Positions 35,317 through 44,195 of a stretch of DNA of 64,000 nt are shown here, piece by piece. The notes beneath the pieces are model-generated. The model was not told the DNA's origin. It did not search any database and saw only the letters and a program-made list of their open reading frames with translations. How positions within the stretch are numbered: the stretch's first letter is position 1; each line of letters begins with the position of its first letter. The translations under genes and the position numbers were made by a program. The stretch comes from Planifilum fulgidum (GTDB lineage: Bacteria > Bacillota > Bacilli > Thermoactinomycetales > DSM-44946): contig NZ_FOOK01000011.1 of assembly GCF_900113175.1 (NCBI RefSeq), forward strand, positions 1 through 64,000, in the 5' to 3' direction.

Positions 35317-36194
35317 ATGCAATGGAAGCGGAATGATTCCACAGACGACGAAAGGATGAATCCAATGGATCAGGCAAAATCCTTCCTAAACATGAAACAC
35401 CCCCACACCGTGGACAGCTTGGCGGCGGAATTCCGACGGCTGGGCCTGAAGGAGGGGATGACGGTGATCGTCCACTCATCCCTCAGCTCTCTGGGGTTTG
35501 TGTGCGGCGGCCGGTGGCGGTGGTGCAGGCACTGATGAAGGTGGTCACCGAGGAAGGAACTCTTGTGATGCCCGCCTTTTCCCCGGATTATTCCGATCCG
35601 TCCCGGTGGGACAATCCGCCGGTGCCGGAGACCTGGTGGCCGGTGATACGGGAGGCGATGCCGGCCTACGATCCGCAATACACTCCGACTTGGAACATGG
35701 GAAAGATCGTCGAAGTGTTTCGGACCATGCCGAAAGTGAAGCGGAGCCGTCATCCCAGTTTTTCCTTCGCCGCCTGGGGAAGGGATGCCGACGCCGTCAT
35801 TGAAGGCCATTCCCTCGATTTCCCCCTGGGAGAGCGGTCCCCGCTGGCGCGGATTTATGAGCGGGCGGGTTGGGTTTTGTTGATCGGCGTCGGATTTGAC
35901 AACAACACCTCTTTTCACCTGGCGGAACATCGGCTGGGAACCCGTCCCGTCCACCTGGAAGGAGCCCCCCTTTTGGTGGAGGGGGAGCGCCGCTGGGTGA
36001 CGTACCGGGATATTCAGCTGATGACGGAGCGGTTCGAAGAGTTGGGCGCGGATTTTGAAAGGACGGGTAAGGTCCGGGTTTCCCGGATCGGATTAGGAGA
36101 GGTGCGTCTGTTCCCCCAGCGGGCGGCGGTGGATTTTGCCCTGGAGTGGTTTCGGCGGCGCGAAGCCGATCCCGCGGCGATGATCGGGGATTAA
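35317..36194 (+). pseudogene. AAC(3)-type aminoglycoside N3'-acetyltransferase with frameshift
   Basis: Two overlapping frames together form a complete AAC(3)/YokD-type protein. The first (from ATG 35317, GGAGAAGGG 9 nt upstream; ATG 35365 also possible) runs LKEGMTVIVHSSLSSLGFVCGG and then goes out of frame. The second continues PVAVVQALMKVVTEEGTLVM, AFSPDYSDPSRWDNPPVPETW, SFAAWG and FHLAEHRLGTRP to 36194. One base is missing at about 35509-35511 in GGCGGCCGG. This is either a real inactivating deletion or a sequencing error. A truncated second-frame protein would lack the N-terminal part of the acetyl-CoA fold. Confidence 0.88.
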
Positions 36195-36394
36195 ACGGGG
36201 GAAAAACGGGCCGGGCGGAACCCGGCGAAGATGGTGCCCTTGAGGGTCGGCCGAAGCCCGAAACAGATCCGGCGGTGCCGGATCAAAAGGAAGCGGGACG
36301 CGGCTTACCCTGTTCCGCTTCCGTTCGGCGCGCCGCATCGGCGGCGAAGGTCCGAGGCCAAGGACTTCGTGCCCGGGGATAGAGAGGGCCCATC

Positions 36395-36423
36395 AAAAAA
36401 CCGGCGCTGTGCGCCGGTTTTTT
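36395..36423. terminator. Bidirectional terminator
   Basis: AAAAAACCGGCGC-TGT-GCGCCGGTTTTTT: a perfect stem with A- and T-runs, serving both the acetyltransferase locus and the convergent amidase gene. Confidence 0.9.
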
Positions 36424-36441
36424 CGCAGGATCCGGACGATC

Positions 36442-37941
36442 TCATCGTTTGATCAGTTTGAAGGCATCCGCCACGACATAACCGGGGGTGGAGGTCCATC
36501 GGGATACGCCGATGAAATAATCGGTGCCCTGTGACAGGTTGAAACGGCCCAGGTAATTCCATTTTCCGCCGTTGAGTTGCTGGTTGACATAGACCGTTTG
36601 ATATCCGGACGTGGTTTTGATGACGACGGGCGTTCTGGAGTTGTAACCGCTGTTGGCCGGCCACCAGCCGTAAATATCATAACTTCCGGAGGAAGGGACG
36701 GTGATTTGATACCAGAAGGGATCGCTGGCCAGAAGCGGTTCGGCAAAACGATAGTTGCTTCCGTACTTCTGGGAGTTCCAGGAGCTTGTCCCCCACGCGT
36801 CGCTGGCCAGATGGGGCCCCGTGTTGTCAAAGACGAATTCCTCGGACTGATTGACCAAAGACATGTAGTAATTCCAATCCCAGTGGGGTCCCGGGTCGGT
36901 GTGGGTGGCTCCGGGCACTTCATTGTGTCCGATAATGTGGTTCCGGTTTTTGGGAATGCCGTATCGGTCGCACAACCAGCGGGTCAGATTGGCGGAAGCG
37001 CGGTACATGGCGTCCGTGTACCAGGCCGGATCGCTGACATAGCCTTCGTGTTCGATTCCGATGCTGTGAACATTGTAGTTCCAGTTCCCCGCGTGCCATG
37101 CAATATCTTTATTTTGCACCATCTGCGTGATCTCTCCGTCGCTGGAGCGGATCACATAGTGGGCGCTGACCTTGGAGGAGGGATTTTGGAACCAGCTGAT
37201 GGTGCCGCTGTAGGATCCCTGGGTGGTGTGGATGATGACGTAGTCGATGGAATTGCCGTCGCTTTCACGGTTGGCCACCGTATAATTGGAGCTTGAAGCG
37301 GGAACCCATCGGGCGCCGGGATAATCCGGTGTCGCCTGTTTTTCCATGGATTTTTCGGCATCTTCATACTTGCCCTTGTGGGGGGTAACGGGCGTCGGCG
37401 GAATGAAAAGGTCCTCTCCGTCAATCACCCGTTGCGCCCCTTGATTGATCACCTTGAACACTTCATCCGCGTACCATTTGGCGGCGATTTCCGAGGACAG
37501 TCCGCTGTATTCCGCGACGGGCACATACCAGTCGGCCAGGTTGTTCGGACTTGTCCCGCCGTTGTGTTTCTTCGCCCGTTTCGCCAGGACGGCGGCGCCT
37601 CCCCGAATGTTTTGTTTGATGTTTTTCTTCAGGGTGGATTCGGGAATGCCCAAAAGCCGGCTGGCCTCTTTCAAGGATTGGTTGGAGGGATTGTCGGCCA
37701 GGTGCATCAATCCGTAGCCGTTGAGCTGGCTGGGTTTCCCCTTGTGGTCTTGCCAACGGGTCTCCACATAACTGACCGCCAGCAAAATTTCGACGGGAAC
37801 TTCAAATTCATCGGCGGCCTGTTGGAAGGTTTGATACAGACTTCCCGGCCGATATCGATCGGACGCGATCCCGACCGCAGGGCTCAGGGTGAAAAAGAGC
37901 AGACTGAACAGAAGGATCGGGATTCCCCACTTTTTTCTCAC
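36442..37941 (-). CDS. Secreted cell-wall hydrolase: lysozyme-like domain + Amidase_2 + golvesin-type C-domain
   Basis: 499 residues. A signal peptide ends near VGIASD. Residues about 35-170 form a lytic-transglycosylase-like domain with the catalytic E in LAVSYVETRW and GYGLMHLADNP. Residues about 230-370 are an N-acetylmuramoyl-L-alanine amidase type 2: YVIIHTTQGS, HYVIRSSDGEITQMV, AWHAGNWNYNVHSIGIEHEG and the zinc/active HTDPGPHWDW. The C-terminal ~120 residues (YDIYGWWPANSGYNSRTPVV) resemble the golvesin/Xly substrate-binding domain. The start is GTG with AAGGGGGAAG upstream. Having two catalytic activities in one enzyme suggests peptidoglycan turnover, perhaps in sporulation or germination. 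Confidence 0.88.
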   Translation of the reverse strand: MRKKWGIPILLFSLLFFTLSPAVGIASDRYRPGSLYQTFQQAADEFEVPVEILLAVSYVETRWQDHKGKPSQLNGYGLMHLADNPSNQSLKEASRLLGIPESTLKKNIKQNIRGGAAVLAKRAKKHNGGTSPNNLADWYVPVAEYSGLSSEIAAKWYADEVFKVINQGAQRVIDGEDLFIPPTPVTPHKGKYEDAEKSMEKQATPDYPGARWVPASSSNYTVANRESDGNSIDYVIIHTTQGSYSGTISWFQNPSSKVSAHYVIRSSDGEITQMVQNKDIAWHAGNWNYNVHSIGIEHEGYVSDPAWYTDAMYRASANLTRWLCDRYGIPKNRNHIIGHNEVPGATHTDPGPHWDWNYYMSLVNQSEEFVFDNTGPHLASDAWGTSSWNSQKYGSNYRFAEPLLASDPFWYQITVPSSGSYDIYGWWPANSGYNSRTPVVIKTTSGYQTVYVNQQLNGGKWNYLGRFNLSQGTDYFIGVSRWTSTPGYVVADAFKLIKR

Positions 37942-37984
37942 GACGGCTTCCCCCTTGTTTTGTGAAATGACTTCCTCTGCTACA

Positions 37985-38014
37985 ATTATATTACAATTTT
38001 ATTTTTATAGACAA
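37985..38014 (-). promoter_or_regulatory. Promoter of the amidase gene
   Basis: On the minus strand TTGTCT (38014-38009), 18-nt spacer, TATAAT (37990-37985), in an AT-rich patch unlike the surroundings. Confidence 0.65.
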
Positions 38015-38226
38015 TAACAAAAAATATATATTGTGAGATAAATATGAAGATTATTCGCGGATAAAAAAGCGGGGGAGAATTTCAGGGGAAAGCGGGGCGT
38101 GGGGAAAGTGATCCATTTTTCTGTCGATGGAGGGGAAATGTCTGCAGACGGGGATAGAAGAAGCAGACCGGCTTTTTTTGCCTTGCCCGGAAACGGCGGG
38201 GCGGCTTTGCGGGGTTTTCCTTTTCC

Positions 38227-38496
38227 CTAGTAACGGATCTCAAACTGTTGAAAACCGGCAGGCTCCGCGTCGCGAATGTCCAGATGGGTGACTTTTGAAG
38301 CCGGACTTCCTTTTTTGACCGCTTCCACGAACGGTTCCATCCGGGAGGCCGGACCCTCCGCGTCAATCTCCACGGTGCCGTCGGGAAGATTTTTCACCCA
38401 CCCGTGAATGCCGAGGCGAAGCGCCTGTTGATACACGTGGTAGCGAAAACCAACACCCTGGACCCTTCCGTGCACGACGATCCGCTTTCGAACCAT
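38227..38496 (-). CDS. acyP: Acylphosphatase
   Basis: 89 residues, exactly family size. The phosphate-binding loop is GRVQGVGFRYHVYQQA with the catalytic arginine, and GWVKNLPDGTVEIDAEG contains the catalytic asparagine. The C-terminus reads FQQFEIRY. It hydrolyses acyl phosphates such as acetyl or carbamoyl phosphate in the cytoplasm. It stands alone, between the amidase and the MFS gene. Confidence 0.95.
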   Translation of the reverse strand: MVRKRIVVHGRVQGVGFRYHVYQQALRLGIHGWVKNLPDGTVEIDAEGPASRMEPFVEAVKKGSPASKVTHLDIRDAEPAGFQQFEIRY

Positions 38497-38627
38497 TTGT
38501 CTTCATCCTTTCCTGGGCAATGAGGAGCGCAGTTTGAACGCAGTGAGGGTTCCGTAAAAACTATTTCCACAAAGGCCCGAAACCTACACTTCGACGCCTT
38601 TGCCGGCTGTCGGGAAGCGTTTTTTCA

Positions 38628-39830
38628 CTATGAGACTTTCGCGTTCACCGCCGCCTTTTCGTCCGACAGGGGCCGGGTGAGGGGAAAGGCGAGCAGGATC
38701 AAAGTCAGGATCAAACCTGTGACCCCGAACCATCCGAAGCAGCTCCAAAACCACCCGCCCAAGGTGCCGAACACGCTGGAACCGGTGTAATAAAAGAAAA
38801 GATACAGGGACGCGGCCTGCGCCTTTGCGGTTTGGGCCGTGCTGCCCACCCATCCGCTGGCGACGGAGTGGGAACCGAAAAATCCGAAGGTGAACAGGGC
38901 GAGCCCCGTCACTTTGCACCAGAGGGGCGGAAGCAGGGTCAGTGCCGCCCCGGCCAGCATCACCGCAAGTCCCGTCCAGAGCACTTTTTTTCGGCCGCGT
39001 CGATCGGCTTCCCTCCCCATCCAGGCCGAGCTGAAGGACCCGGTGAGGTAAACCAGGAAAAGCCAGCCGATGAGGGAGTGGCTGAGGGAATAGGGCGGGG
39101 CGAGGAGGTGGAATCCGATATAGTTGAACAGGGTCACAAAACTTCCCATCAGGACAAAGGAGACGAAAAAGAGCCGCAGGAGCGACGGATTTTTCAGATG
39201 GCGTCCCATCGACATCAGCAGCTCCCTGGCGTCGGGCCGGCGGGGTTGAAAGTGGTTGGACGGGGGCAAGGCGCGCCAGAACCAGAGGCTGAGGAGAAGG
39301 TTGATCCCGCCGATGGCGGCCAAGGCCAGCCGCCAGGAAAAGAGGTCCGTCAGGGTGCCGCTCAGCACGCGCCCGGCCAATCCCCCGATTGAGTTGCCGC
39401 TGATATACAGTCCCATCGCCATTCCGAGGCTGGAAGGGTCGATTTCTTCCCCCAGATAGGCCATCGCCACCGCGGGCAATCCCGCAAGGAGGATTCCCTC
39501 CATCAGGCGGAACAACAGGAGGAAGGAAAAGTTGGGGCTCCAGGCGGTCGCCATCGCCAGCAGGGAAGAAAGGAGAAGAGAGGCGACCATGATCGGTTTC
39601 CGCCCCCGGCTGTCGGAGAGGGAGCCCAAAAACAACATGGAAAGGGCCAGGGAGGCCGTGGTCACCGACAAAGCCAAACTTCCCATCGCGGGCGAAATGG
39701 CAAAATCCTGTGCAAATACGGGAATCAGCGGTTGCACGGCGTACAGGATGGAAAAGGTGACAAATCCTCCGGCAAACAACGCTCCGTTGGCCCGACGGAA
39801 AGCGGGCGTTCCTTCGGTGAGTCGGCTCAT
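38628..39830 (-). CDS. MFS transporter (YnfM-like)
   Basis: 400 residues with 12 predicted helices. The loop 2-3 motif is LGSLSDSRGRKPIMV and the loop 8-9 repeat is GREADRRGRKKVLW, both MFS signatures. GLYISGNSIGGLAGRVLSG and WVGSTAQTAKAQAASLYLF resemble the YnfM / YgaY drug:H+ branch. ATG 39830 has GGGGAG 9 nt upstream; the longer open frame to 40049 runs into the divergent spoVR leader and is rejected. Substrate unknown. Confidence 0.88.
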   Translation of the reverse strand: MSRLTEGTPAFRRANGALFAGGFVTFSILYAVQPLIPVFAQDFAISPAMGSLALSVTTASLALSMLFLGSLSDSRGRKPIMVASLLLSSLLAMATAWSPNFSFLLLFRLMEGILLAGLPAVAMAYLGEEIDPSSLGMAMGLYISGNSIGGLAGRVLSGTLTDLFSWRLALAAIGGINLLLSLWFWRALPPSNHFQPRRPDARELLMSMGRHLKNPSLLRLFFVSFVLMGSFVTLFNYIGFHLLAPPYSLSHSLIGWLFLVYLTGSFSSAWMGREADRRGRKKVLWTGLAVMLAGAALTLLPPLWCKVTGLALFTFGFFGSHSVASGWVGSTAQTAKAQAASLYLFFYYTGSSVFGTLGGWFWSCFGWFGVTGLILTLILLAFPLTRPLSDEKAAVNAKVS

Positions 39831-40002
39831 CCTTCGGTTTCTCCCCGTGTTTTTGCATCCCATTATAACGATGGGGGACGAATTTTTGCAAACGCGCTCC
39901 CGGAACCTGTCGGTGTTCGGAGCCGACGCCCCGTCATAGGATAACAGGGAGGAGGTACAAACCGTGATGGATGGTTCTCCGACGGGAAGGAGAGGATAGG
40001 TC

Positions 40003-41409
40003 ATGACCGAGGAGATCCGGCAGTTGGAGAAGGCCATCGAGGAGATCACCGGGATCGCCCGGAAGTTTCAGCTCGATTTTTTTCCGATGCGCTTCGAGAT
40101 CTGTCCGGCGGACATCATCTACACCTTCGGGGCATACGGCATGCCGACCCGCTTTTCCCACTGGAGTTTCGGCAAGGCGTTTCACCGCATGAAAATGGAA
40201 TACGATCTGGGGCTCAACAAGATCTATGAACTGGTCATCAATTCCAATCCCTGCTACGCCTTTTTGCTCAAGGGAAACAGCCTGATTCAAAACAAGCTGG
40301 TGGTTGCCCATGTCCTCGCCCATTCCGATTTCTTCAAGAACAATGTCCGCTTTTCCAACACTTCCCGGGACATGGTGGAAACCATGGCGGCCAGCGCCGA
40401 ACGCATCCGCTTTTACGAAATGAAGTACGGAAAGGAACGGGTCGAGGAGTTTCTCGACCACGCCCTGTCGATCCAGGAGCATATCGACCCCAGTCTGATC
40501 AAACCCCGGCGGAAGGCGGAGCAAAAGAGGGAGCAGCCGGGAAGGCGGATGAAAACGCCCTACGACGATTTGTGGAGTCTGGACGTTGAGCCGGAGAAAA
40601 AAGAGGAGGAAAAGCCGGCGCGGAAGCGTTTTCCGGAAACGCCGGAAAAGGATCTGCTCCTCTTTATCATGCAGCACAGCCGGATTTTGGAGGACTGGCA
40701 ACAGGACATTTTGTCCATCCTGCGCAATGAGATGCTCTATTTCTGGCCTCAGCTGGAGACCAAGATCATGAACGAGGGATGGGCGTCCTATTGGCACATC
40801 CGGATTCTCCGGGAGATGGATCTGACGGAGGAGGAAACGATCGAATTTGCCAAGTTGAACGCCGCCGTGATCCAGCCCTCCGCCACCTCCATCAACCCCT
40901 ACTATTTGGGACTGAAGATCTTTGAGGACATCGAGCGGCGCTGGGATCATCCCACGAAGGAGGAGCGGGAGAAGTACGGGCGCCTTCCCGGAAAGGGAAG
41001 GGAAAAGATTTTTGAAGTGCGGGAATTGGAGTCCGACATTTCCTTCCTGCGCAATTACTTGACCAAGGATTTGGTGGAGGAACTGGATCTGTATGTGTTT
41101 GAGCGGACGGGCGACGCGTGGACCGTCACGGACAAGGATTGGCGGCGCGTCCGGGACCAGCTGGTCGCCAGCCGGGTGAACGGCGGTCATCCCTATATTG
41201 TCGTCAAGGACGGGGATCATCTCCGGAACGGGGAGCTGTACCTGGAACACCGGTACGAGGGGATCGAGTTGGACCTGAAATACCTGGAGAAAACCCTGCC
41301 CCACGTCTATGCGTTGTGGGGAAGGCCGGTCCACCTGGAGACGGTCGTCGAGGATCGTCCGGTCGTCTTCAGTTACAATGGGAAAAAATGCACCCGACGG
41401 TTCCTTTGA
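40003..41409 (+). CDS. spoVR: Stage V sporulation protein R (SpoVR family)
   Basis: 468 residues, matching Bacillus SpoVR. Conserved blocks include [29 protein letters not shown] (seen from about residue 25), [30 protein letters not shown] and [17 protein letters not shown] 40003 is preceded by AAGGAGAGG. It is required for normal spore cortex in Bacillus and is made in the mother cell under SigE. A CATAGGAT stretch at 39935-39942 resembles a SigE -10, but no matching -35 is evident. Biochemical activity is unknown. Confidence 0.95.
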   Translation: MTEEIRQLEKAIEEITGIARKFQLDFFPMRFEICPADIIYTFGAYGMPTRFSHWSFGKAFHRMKMEYDLGLNKIYELVINSNPCYAFLLKGNSLIQNKLVVAHVLAHSDFFKNNVRFSNTSRDMVETMAASAERIRFYEMKYGKERVEEFLDHALSIQEHIDPSLIKPRRKAEQKREQPGRRMKTPYDDLWSLDVEPEKKEEEKPARKRFPETPEKDLLLFIMQHSRILEDWQQDILSILRNEMLYFWPQLETKIMNEGWASYWHIRILREMDLTEEETIEFAKLNAAVIQPSATSINPYYLGLKIFEDIERRWDHPTKEEREKYGRLPGKGREKIFEVRELESDISFLRNYLTKDLVEELDLYVFERTGDAWTVTDKDWRRVRDQLVASRVNGGHPYIVVKDGDHLRNGELYLEHRYEGIELDLKYLEKTLPHVYALWGRPVHLETVVEDRPVVFSYNGKKCTRRFL

Positions 41410-41431
41410 CGGGACCGCGCGGACGCGGTCG

Positions 41432-41458
41432 GGCGGGGGAAGTCCCCCGCCTTTTTTG
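41432..41458 (+). terminator. Terminator of spoVR
   Basis: GGCGGGGG-AAGT-CCCCCGCC stem (41432-41451) followed by TTTTTT. Confidence 0.88.
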
Positions 41459-41611
41459 TTTTGGACGGGGGAAGGGGGAGCGAATCGTCTATAGGCTGAT
41501 TTTACAGAAAATAATGTAAACTGGTTATAATTACATAATATATCAACTGTTATCTATGTTACCATTTAACGTGATTACCGGATGCTAGTCCGAAGGCCAA
41601 AGGAGGTTGCC

Positions 41612-42289
41612 ATGCAGTTTTTTAAACGCTTCAGGAAAGTCTTGTGGATGGGAGCTCTGACGCTGGTTGTGTCTGCGTTCATTCCGGGCGGGACAAGCTA
41701 TGCGGCTGCTTCTAAAAGCGCCCACGACCTGATTCAAAGCATCTTCAATCGGGTCGGGCTGAAATATGAGGTGCCGAAGGCGAAGCCCGAAACACCTTCG
41801 AAGGGAGAAGGGGTGAATCCGGCACCGGCGCCGGCGCCGACACCTCCGCAACAGGAGGAGAGCAAACAGCAGCAACCGGTCAAGCCGGAGCAACCGGAGA
41901 CTTCCACCCTGGCGGACAGGATTATCAAAACCGGTGAGAAGTATCTGGGGACGCCTTACAAGTACGGAGCCTCGTCCAATCAGACAAACTATTTCGACTG
42001 TTCTTCCTTCGTCCAGCGGGTGTTTAAGGAAAACGGGATCAACCTCCCCCGCTCCTCAAGACAGCAGGCGAAGGTGGGAACCTATGTCCCCAAAAATCAA
42101 ATTCAAAAAGGGGATCTGTTGTTCTTCACCACGAGCTATTCCCCCAACCAGATCGCCCATGTCGGCATTTATGCCGGAAACAATAAGATCCTGCACACCT
42201 GGGGCCCCGGAGGCGTCCGCTACGACGATTTGAACGGCATGAAGTGGCTGCGGGAAGGATATGTCACGGCCCGCCGGGTCATCAAGTAA
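41612..42289 (+). CDS. Secreted NlpC/P60 peptidoglycan endopeptidase
   Basis: 225 residues. A signal peptide ends near TSYAAA. A proline/glutamine-rich disordered linker (about 65-105) leads to the NlpC/P60 domain, which has the catalytic triad cysteine in YFDCSSFVQRV, histidine in IAHVGIYAGN and the third residue in ILHTWG. ATG 41612 follows AAAGGAGG. TATAAT at 41526-41531 with TTTACA 19 nt upstream is a weak promoter candidate. Expected to cleave D-Glu-meso-DAP bonds outside the cell. Confidence 0.92.
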   Translation: MQFFKRFRKVLWMGALTLVVSAFIPGGTSYAAASKSAHDLIQSIFNRVGLKYEVPKAKPETPSKGEGVNPAPAPAPTPPQQEESKQQQPVKPEQPETSTLADRIIKTGEKYLGTPYKYGASSNQTNYFDCSSFVQRVFKENGINLPRSSRQQAKVGTYVPKNQIQKGDLLFFTTSYSPNQIAHVGIYAGNNKILHTWGPGGVRYDDLNGMKWLREGYVTARRVIK

Positions 42290-42373
42290 AAAATCCGCCG
42301 AATGAAGCGAGCCCTCTTTCCCTGAAGGGAAGGAGGGCTTGGTGTTTTTCGGCGGGAAGGGGGCGGGGTGCCT

Positions 42374-42850
42374 TCAGGCGCCGGCGGAGGTTCCCCAGGG
42401 GACTTCCTCCGGATTCCAGTTCCCGCCGGCCAGGCAGAGGGTCGGCTTGCCGGTGGGGCCGCGGATCAGCCGGAAGGCCACCAGCCCGCAGGAAAAACAG
42501 AGCTTCAGACTGGGAAGGTTGTCGCAGGCCACCCGGGTGTACACCTTTTTCAGCGATTGCAGCGAGAAGGCGAGCAATCGCTCCCCGATCCGGCGGTTGC
42601 GGTGATCCGGGTGGACGACGATGAAGGATTCCTCCAGTCCGTAGGAGCCGAAGGCGATCACTCCGACGAGCCGTTTTTCTTCCGTGGCGATGGCCACCAG
42701 CGTTCCCTGTTTCCACCGGGTGTGGGGAAGGCGGCGGAACCAGCGGAGAGCGCGGTGGGTGATCCGGCGATCCCCGTATTTTCGGCAAAAGGACAGGAGA
42801 GAAGGTCGGATGGCGGCCATTTCCTCCGGAGTCAGGGATTTGATTCTCAC
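42374..42850 (-). CDS. GNAT-family N-acetyltransferase
   Basis: 158 residues. The acetyl-CoA site reads ESFIVVHPDHRNRRIGERLL (the R/Q-x-x-G-x-G/A loop appears as RNRRIG), followed by LKLCFSCGLVAFRL (the usual C-terminal N-x-x-A/C-x-x-x-Y/C-x-K-x-G-F region). GTG 42850 overlaps the stop of the ATP-grasp gene upstream by 4 bp and follows AAGGAGGGG. It is therefore the last gene of the ATP-grasp operon, with which it may share a substrate. Confidence 0.85.
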   Translation of the reverse strand: MRIKSLTPEEMAAIRPSLLSFCRKYGDRRITHRALRWFRRLPHTRWKQGTLVAIATEEKRLVGVIAFGSYGLEESFIVVHPDHRNRRIGERLLAFSLQSLKKVYTRVACDNLPSLKLCFSCGLVAFRLIRGPTGKPTLCLAGGNWNPEEVPWGTSAGA

Positions 42851-44178
42851 GGGGATGCCCCTCCTTTTCCGCGGGTTTCCTGAAAGCCGCTCAGGTAAAG
42901 AAAGTATTGGATCAACCGCTTGAGGGAACGCTCCCGGATATCGGGTTCATCAAATTTCATCGGTTTGGCGTTGGCCTCGAAAAACCACAGCCGTCCGCCT
43001 TTTTCGATTCCCATGTCGATCGACATCTCCCCGATGCGGCCTTCCTGGCTCCGCTCGATCTGGCGGGCGATGCGGAGGGCCGTTTCCCCGATCCGCCGGA
43101 GGACGTCCCGGTATCGGTCCCCGAAGACGGCCTTCAGGACGGTTTGACGGTTTTCAATGGTGCCGCCCATCGGCACGTGGGTGGATATGGCATCCGGGCC
43201 TGCCACGCGGATGCCGATGCCCGTGATGCCCCACTCGCCCTTTCCTCCTTTTTGCAGGAGAATCCGCAGATCGAAGGGGCGTCCCCGAAAGGTGGCCAGG
43301 GGAACGCCCTGCTGCCATACATAAGAGCGCGTGCCCGCCACCCGCCGAAGCAATTTCAACAGGCCCGCCGCGTTCTCCGCCGGAAACCGCTTTTTTTCCT
43401 TGAGGGTTTGGAGAACCACTTCATATCCCGAACGGTTCCGGGCGATGCGGATCATTCCGTTGCCGGCCAGTCCGTCGTTGGGTTTCAGGAAGACCGTCGG
43501 AAACCGCTTCAAGATGTGAAGCGGGGGATGGTCGGCATTCCATTTTCCCGTCGCCGGCACCAGCTCGGCCAGCTCTTCCGATTGTCGAAGGAATTGGTAG
43601 AGGGACCATTTGTTGAAAAAACCCGGGTTGAACAGTGGGATTTCCAGGGTTTTCCCCAGATAATGCAGGGCTTGCTGTTCCCCCTTCCGCTGTTCGGCGG
43701 TCCGGGTGGGAATCCGGTTGTACACCACGTCCGGCAGGGGAAGCGTCGCCGGGATGAACTGGTCTCCGGTCTTCAGCGGCCGGTGGATATAACCGCGCAC
43801 CGTCGGTTTTCCCGGCTGTATGCCGCCGGGGGTGAGCACGAAAATCGTCACCCCCATTTTTCTTCCCGTGCGGATCAGGTCGATGAAATTTTTCCGGTTT
43901 CCCCGGAAAGTGCGATTTCCGTCGGATGTCAGGATGGCGATGAAGGGTCCCGCTTTGTAACCGTGGGAATGGGTTTTCAGAAGTCGGACCGGCAAAAAGG
44001 TCGCGGATGGCACAGATCCGCGGTGCGGAAGGACCGGAATTTTCACCTCCGTGCGCCCGCCCAGGATCAGGCGGAGCTGTTCCGGCAGCGATTGCTTCCC
44101 GTGGCGGGAAAAGGGGATAAAGGCCGACGGCTTTCCGGACCCTTGAACGGCCAGCCAGCCCGCGGTGGGATGCGTCAC
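42847..44178 (-). CDS. YheC/YheD-type ATP-grasp protein, copy 4
   Basis: 443 residues. It has an N-terminal YheC/D domain with PVRLLK and GPFIAILTS, then ATP-grasp blocks: LPDVVYNRIPTR, LFNPGFFNKWSLYQFLR, TVFLKPNDGLAGNGMIRI (ATP lysine), FDLRILLQKGGKGEWGITGI and GEMSIDMGIEKGGRLWFFEANAKPMKFD. The last block holds the Mg-binding E-x-N. GTG 44178 is chosen because GGAGGAGG lies 6 nt upstream; a TTG at 44199 overlaps the previous gene. Bacillus YheC/YheD are endospore coat-associated proteins of unknown activity. ATP-grasp enzymes generally make carboxylate-amine bonds. Confidence 0.88.
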   Translation of the reverse strand: MTHPTAGWLAVQGSGKPSAFIPFSRHGKQSLPEQLRLILGGRTEVKIPVLPHRGSVPSATFLPVRLLKTHSHGYKAGPFIAILTSDGNRTFRGNRKNFIDLIRTGRKMGVTIFVLTPGGIQPGKPTVRGYIHRPLKTGDQFIPATLPLPDVVYNRIPTRTAEQRKGEQQALHYLGKTLEIPLFNPGFFNKWSLYQFLRQSEELAELVPATGKWNADHPPLHILKRFPTVFLKPNDGLAGNGMIRIARNRSGYEVVLQTLKEKKRFPAENAAGLLKLLRRVAGTRSYVWQQGVPLATFRGRPFDLRILLQKGGKGEWGITGIGIRVAGPDAISTHVPMGGTIENRQTVLKAVFGDRYRDVLRRIGETALRIARQIERSQEGRIGEMSIDMGIEKGGRLWFFEANAKPMKFDEPDIRERSLKRLIQYFLYLSGFQETRGKGGASP

Positions 44179-44195
44179 GGTGTACCTCCTCCCCG

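Noticed and set aside
36424-36460. Possible CRISPR-like or tandem repeat near the 36.4-kb hairpin
   Set aside because: Only a single bidirectional terminator is present; no repeated unit and spacer pattern was found anywhere in the window.
38584-39891. 435-residue minus-strand frame parallel to the MFS gene
   Set aside because: The same region in the adjacent frame encodes a clear 12-helix MFS transporter; this one is an out-of-frame shadow.
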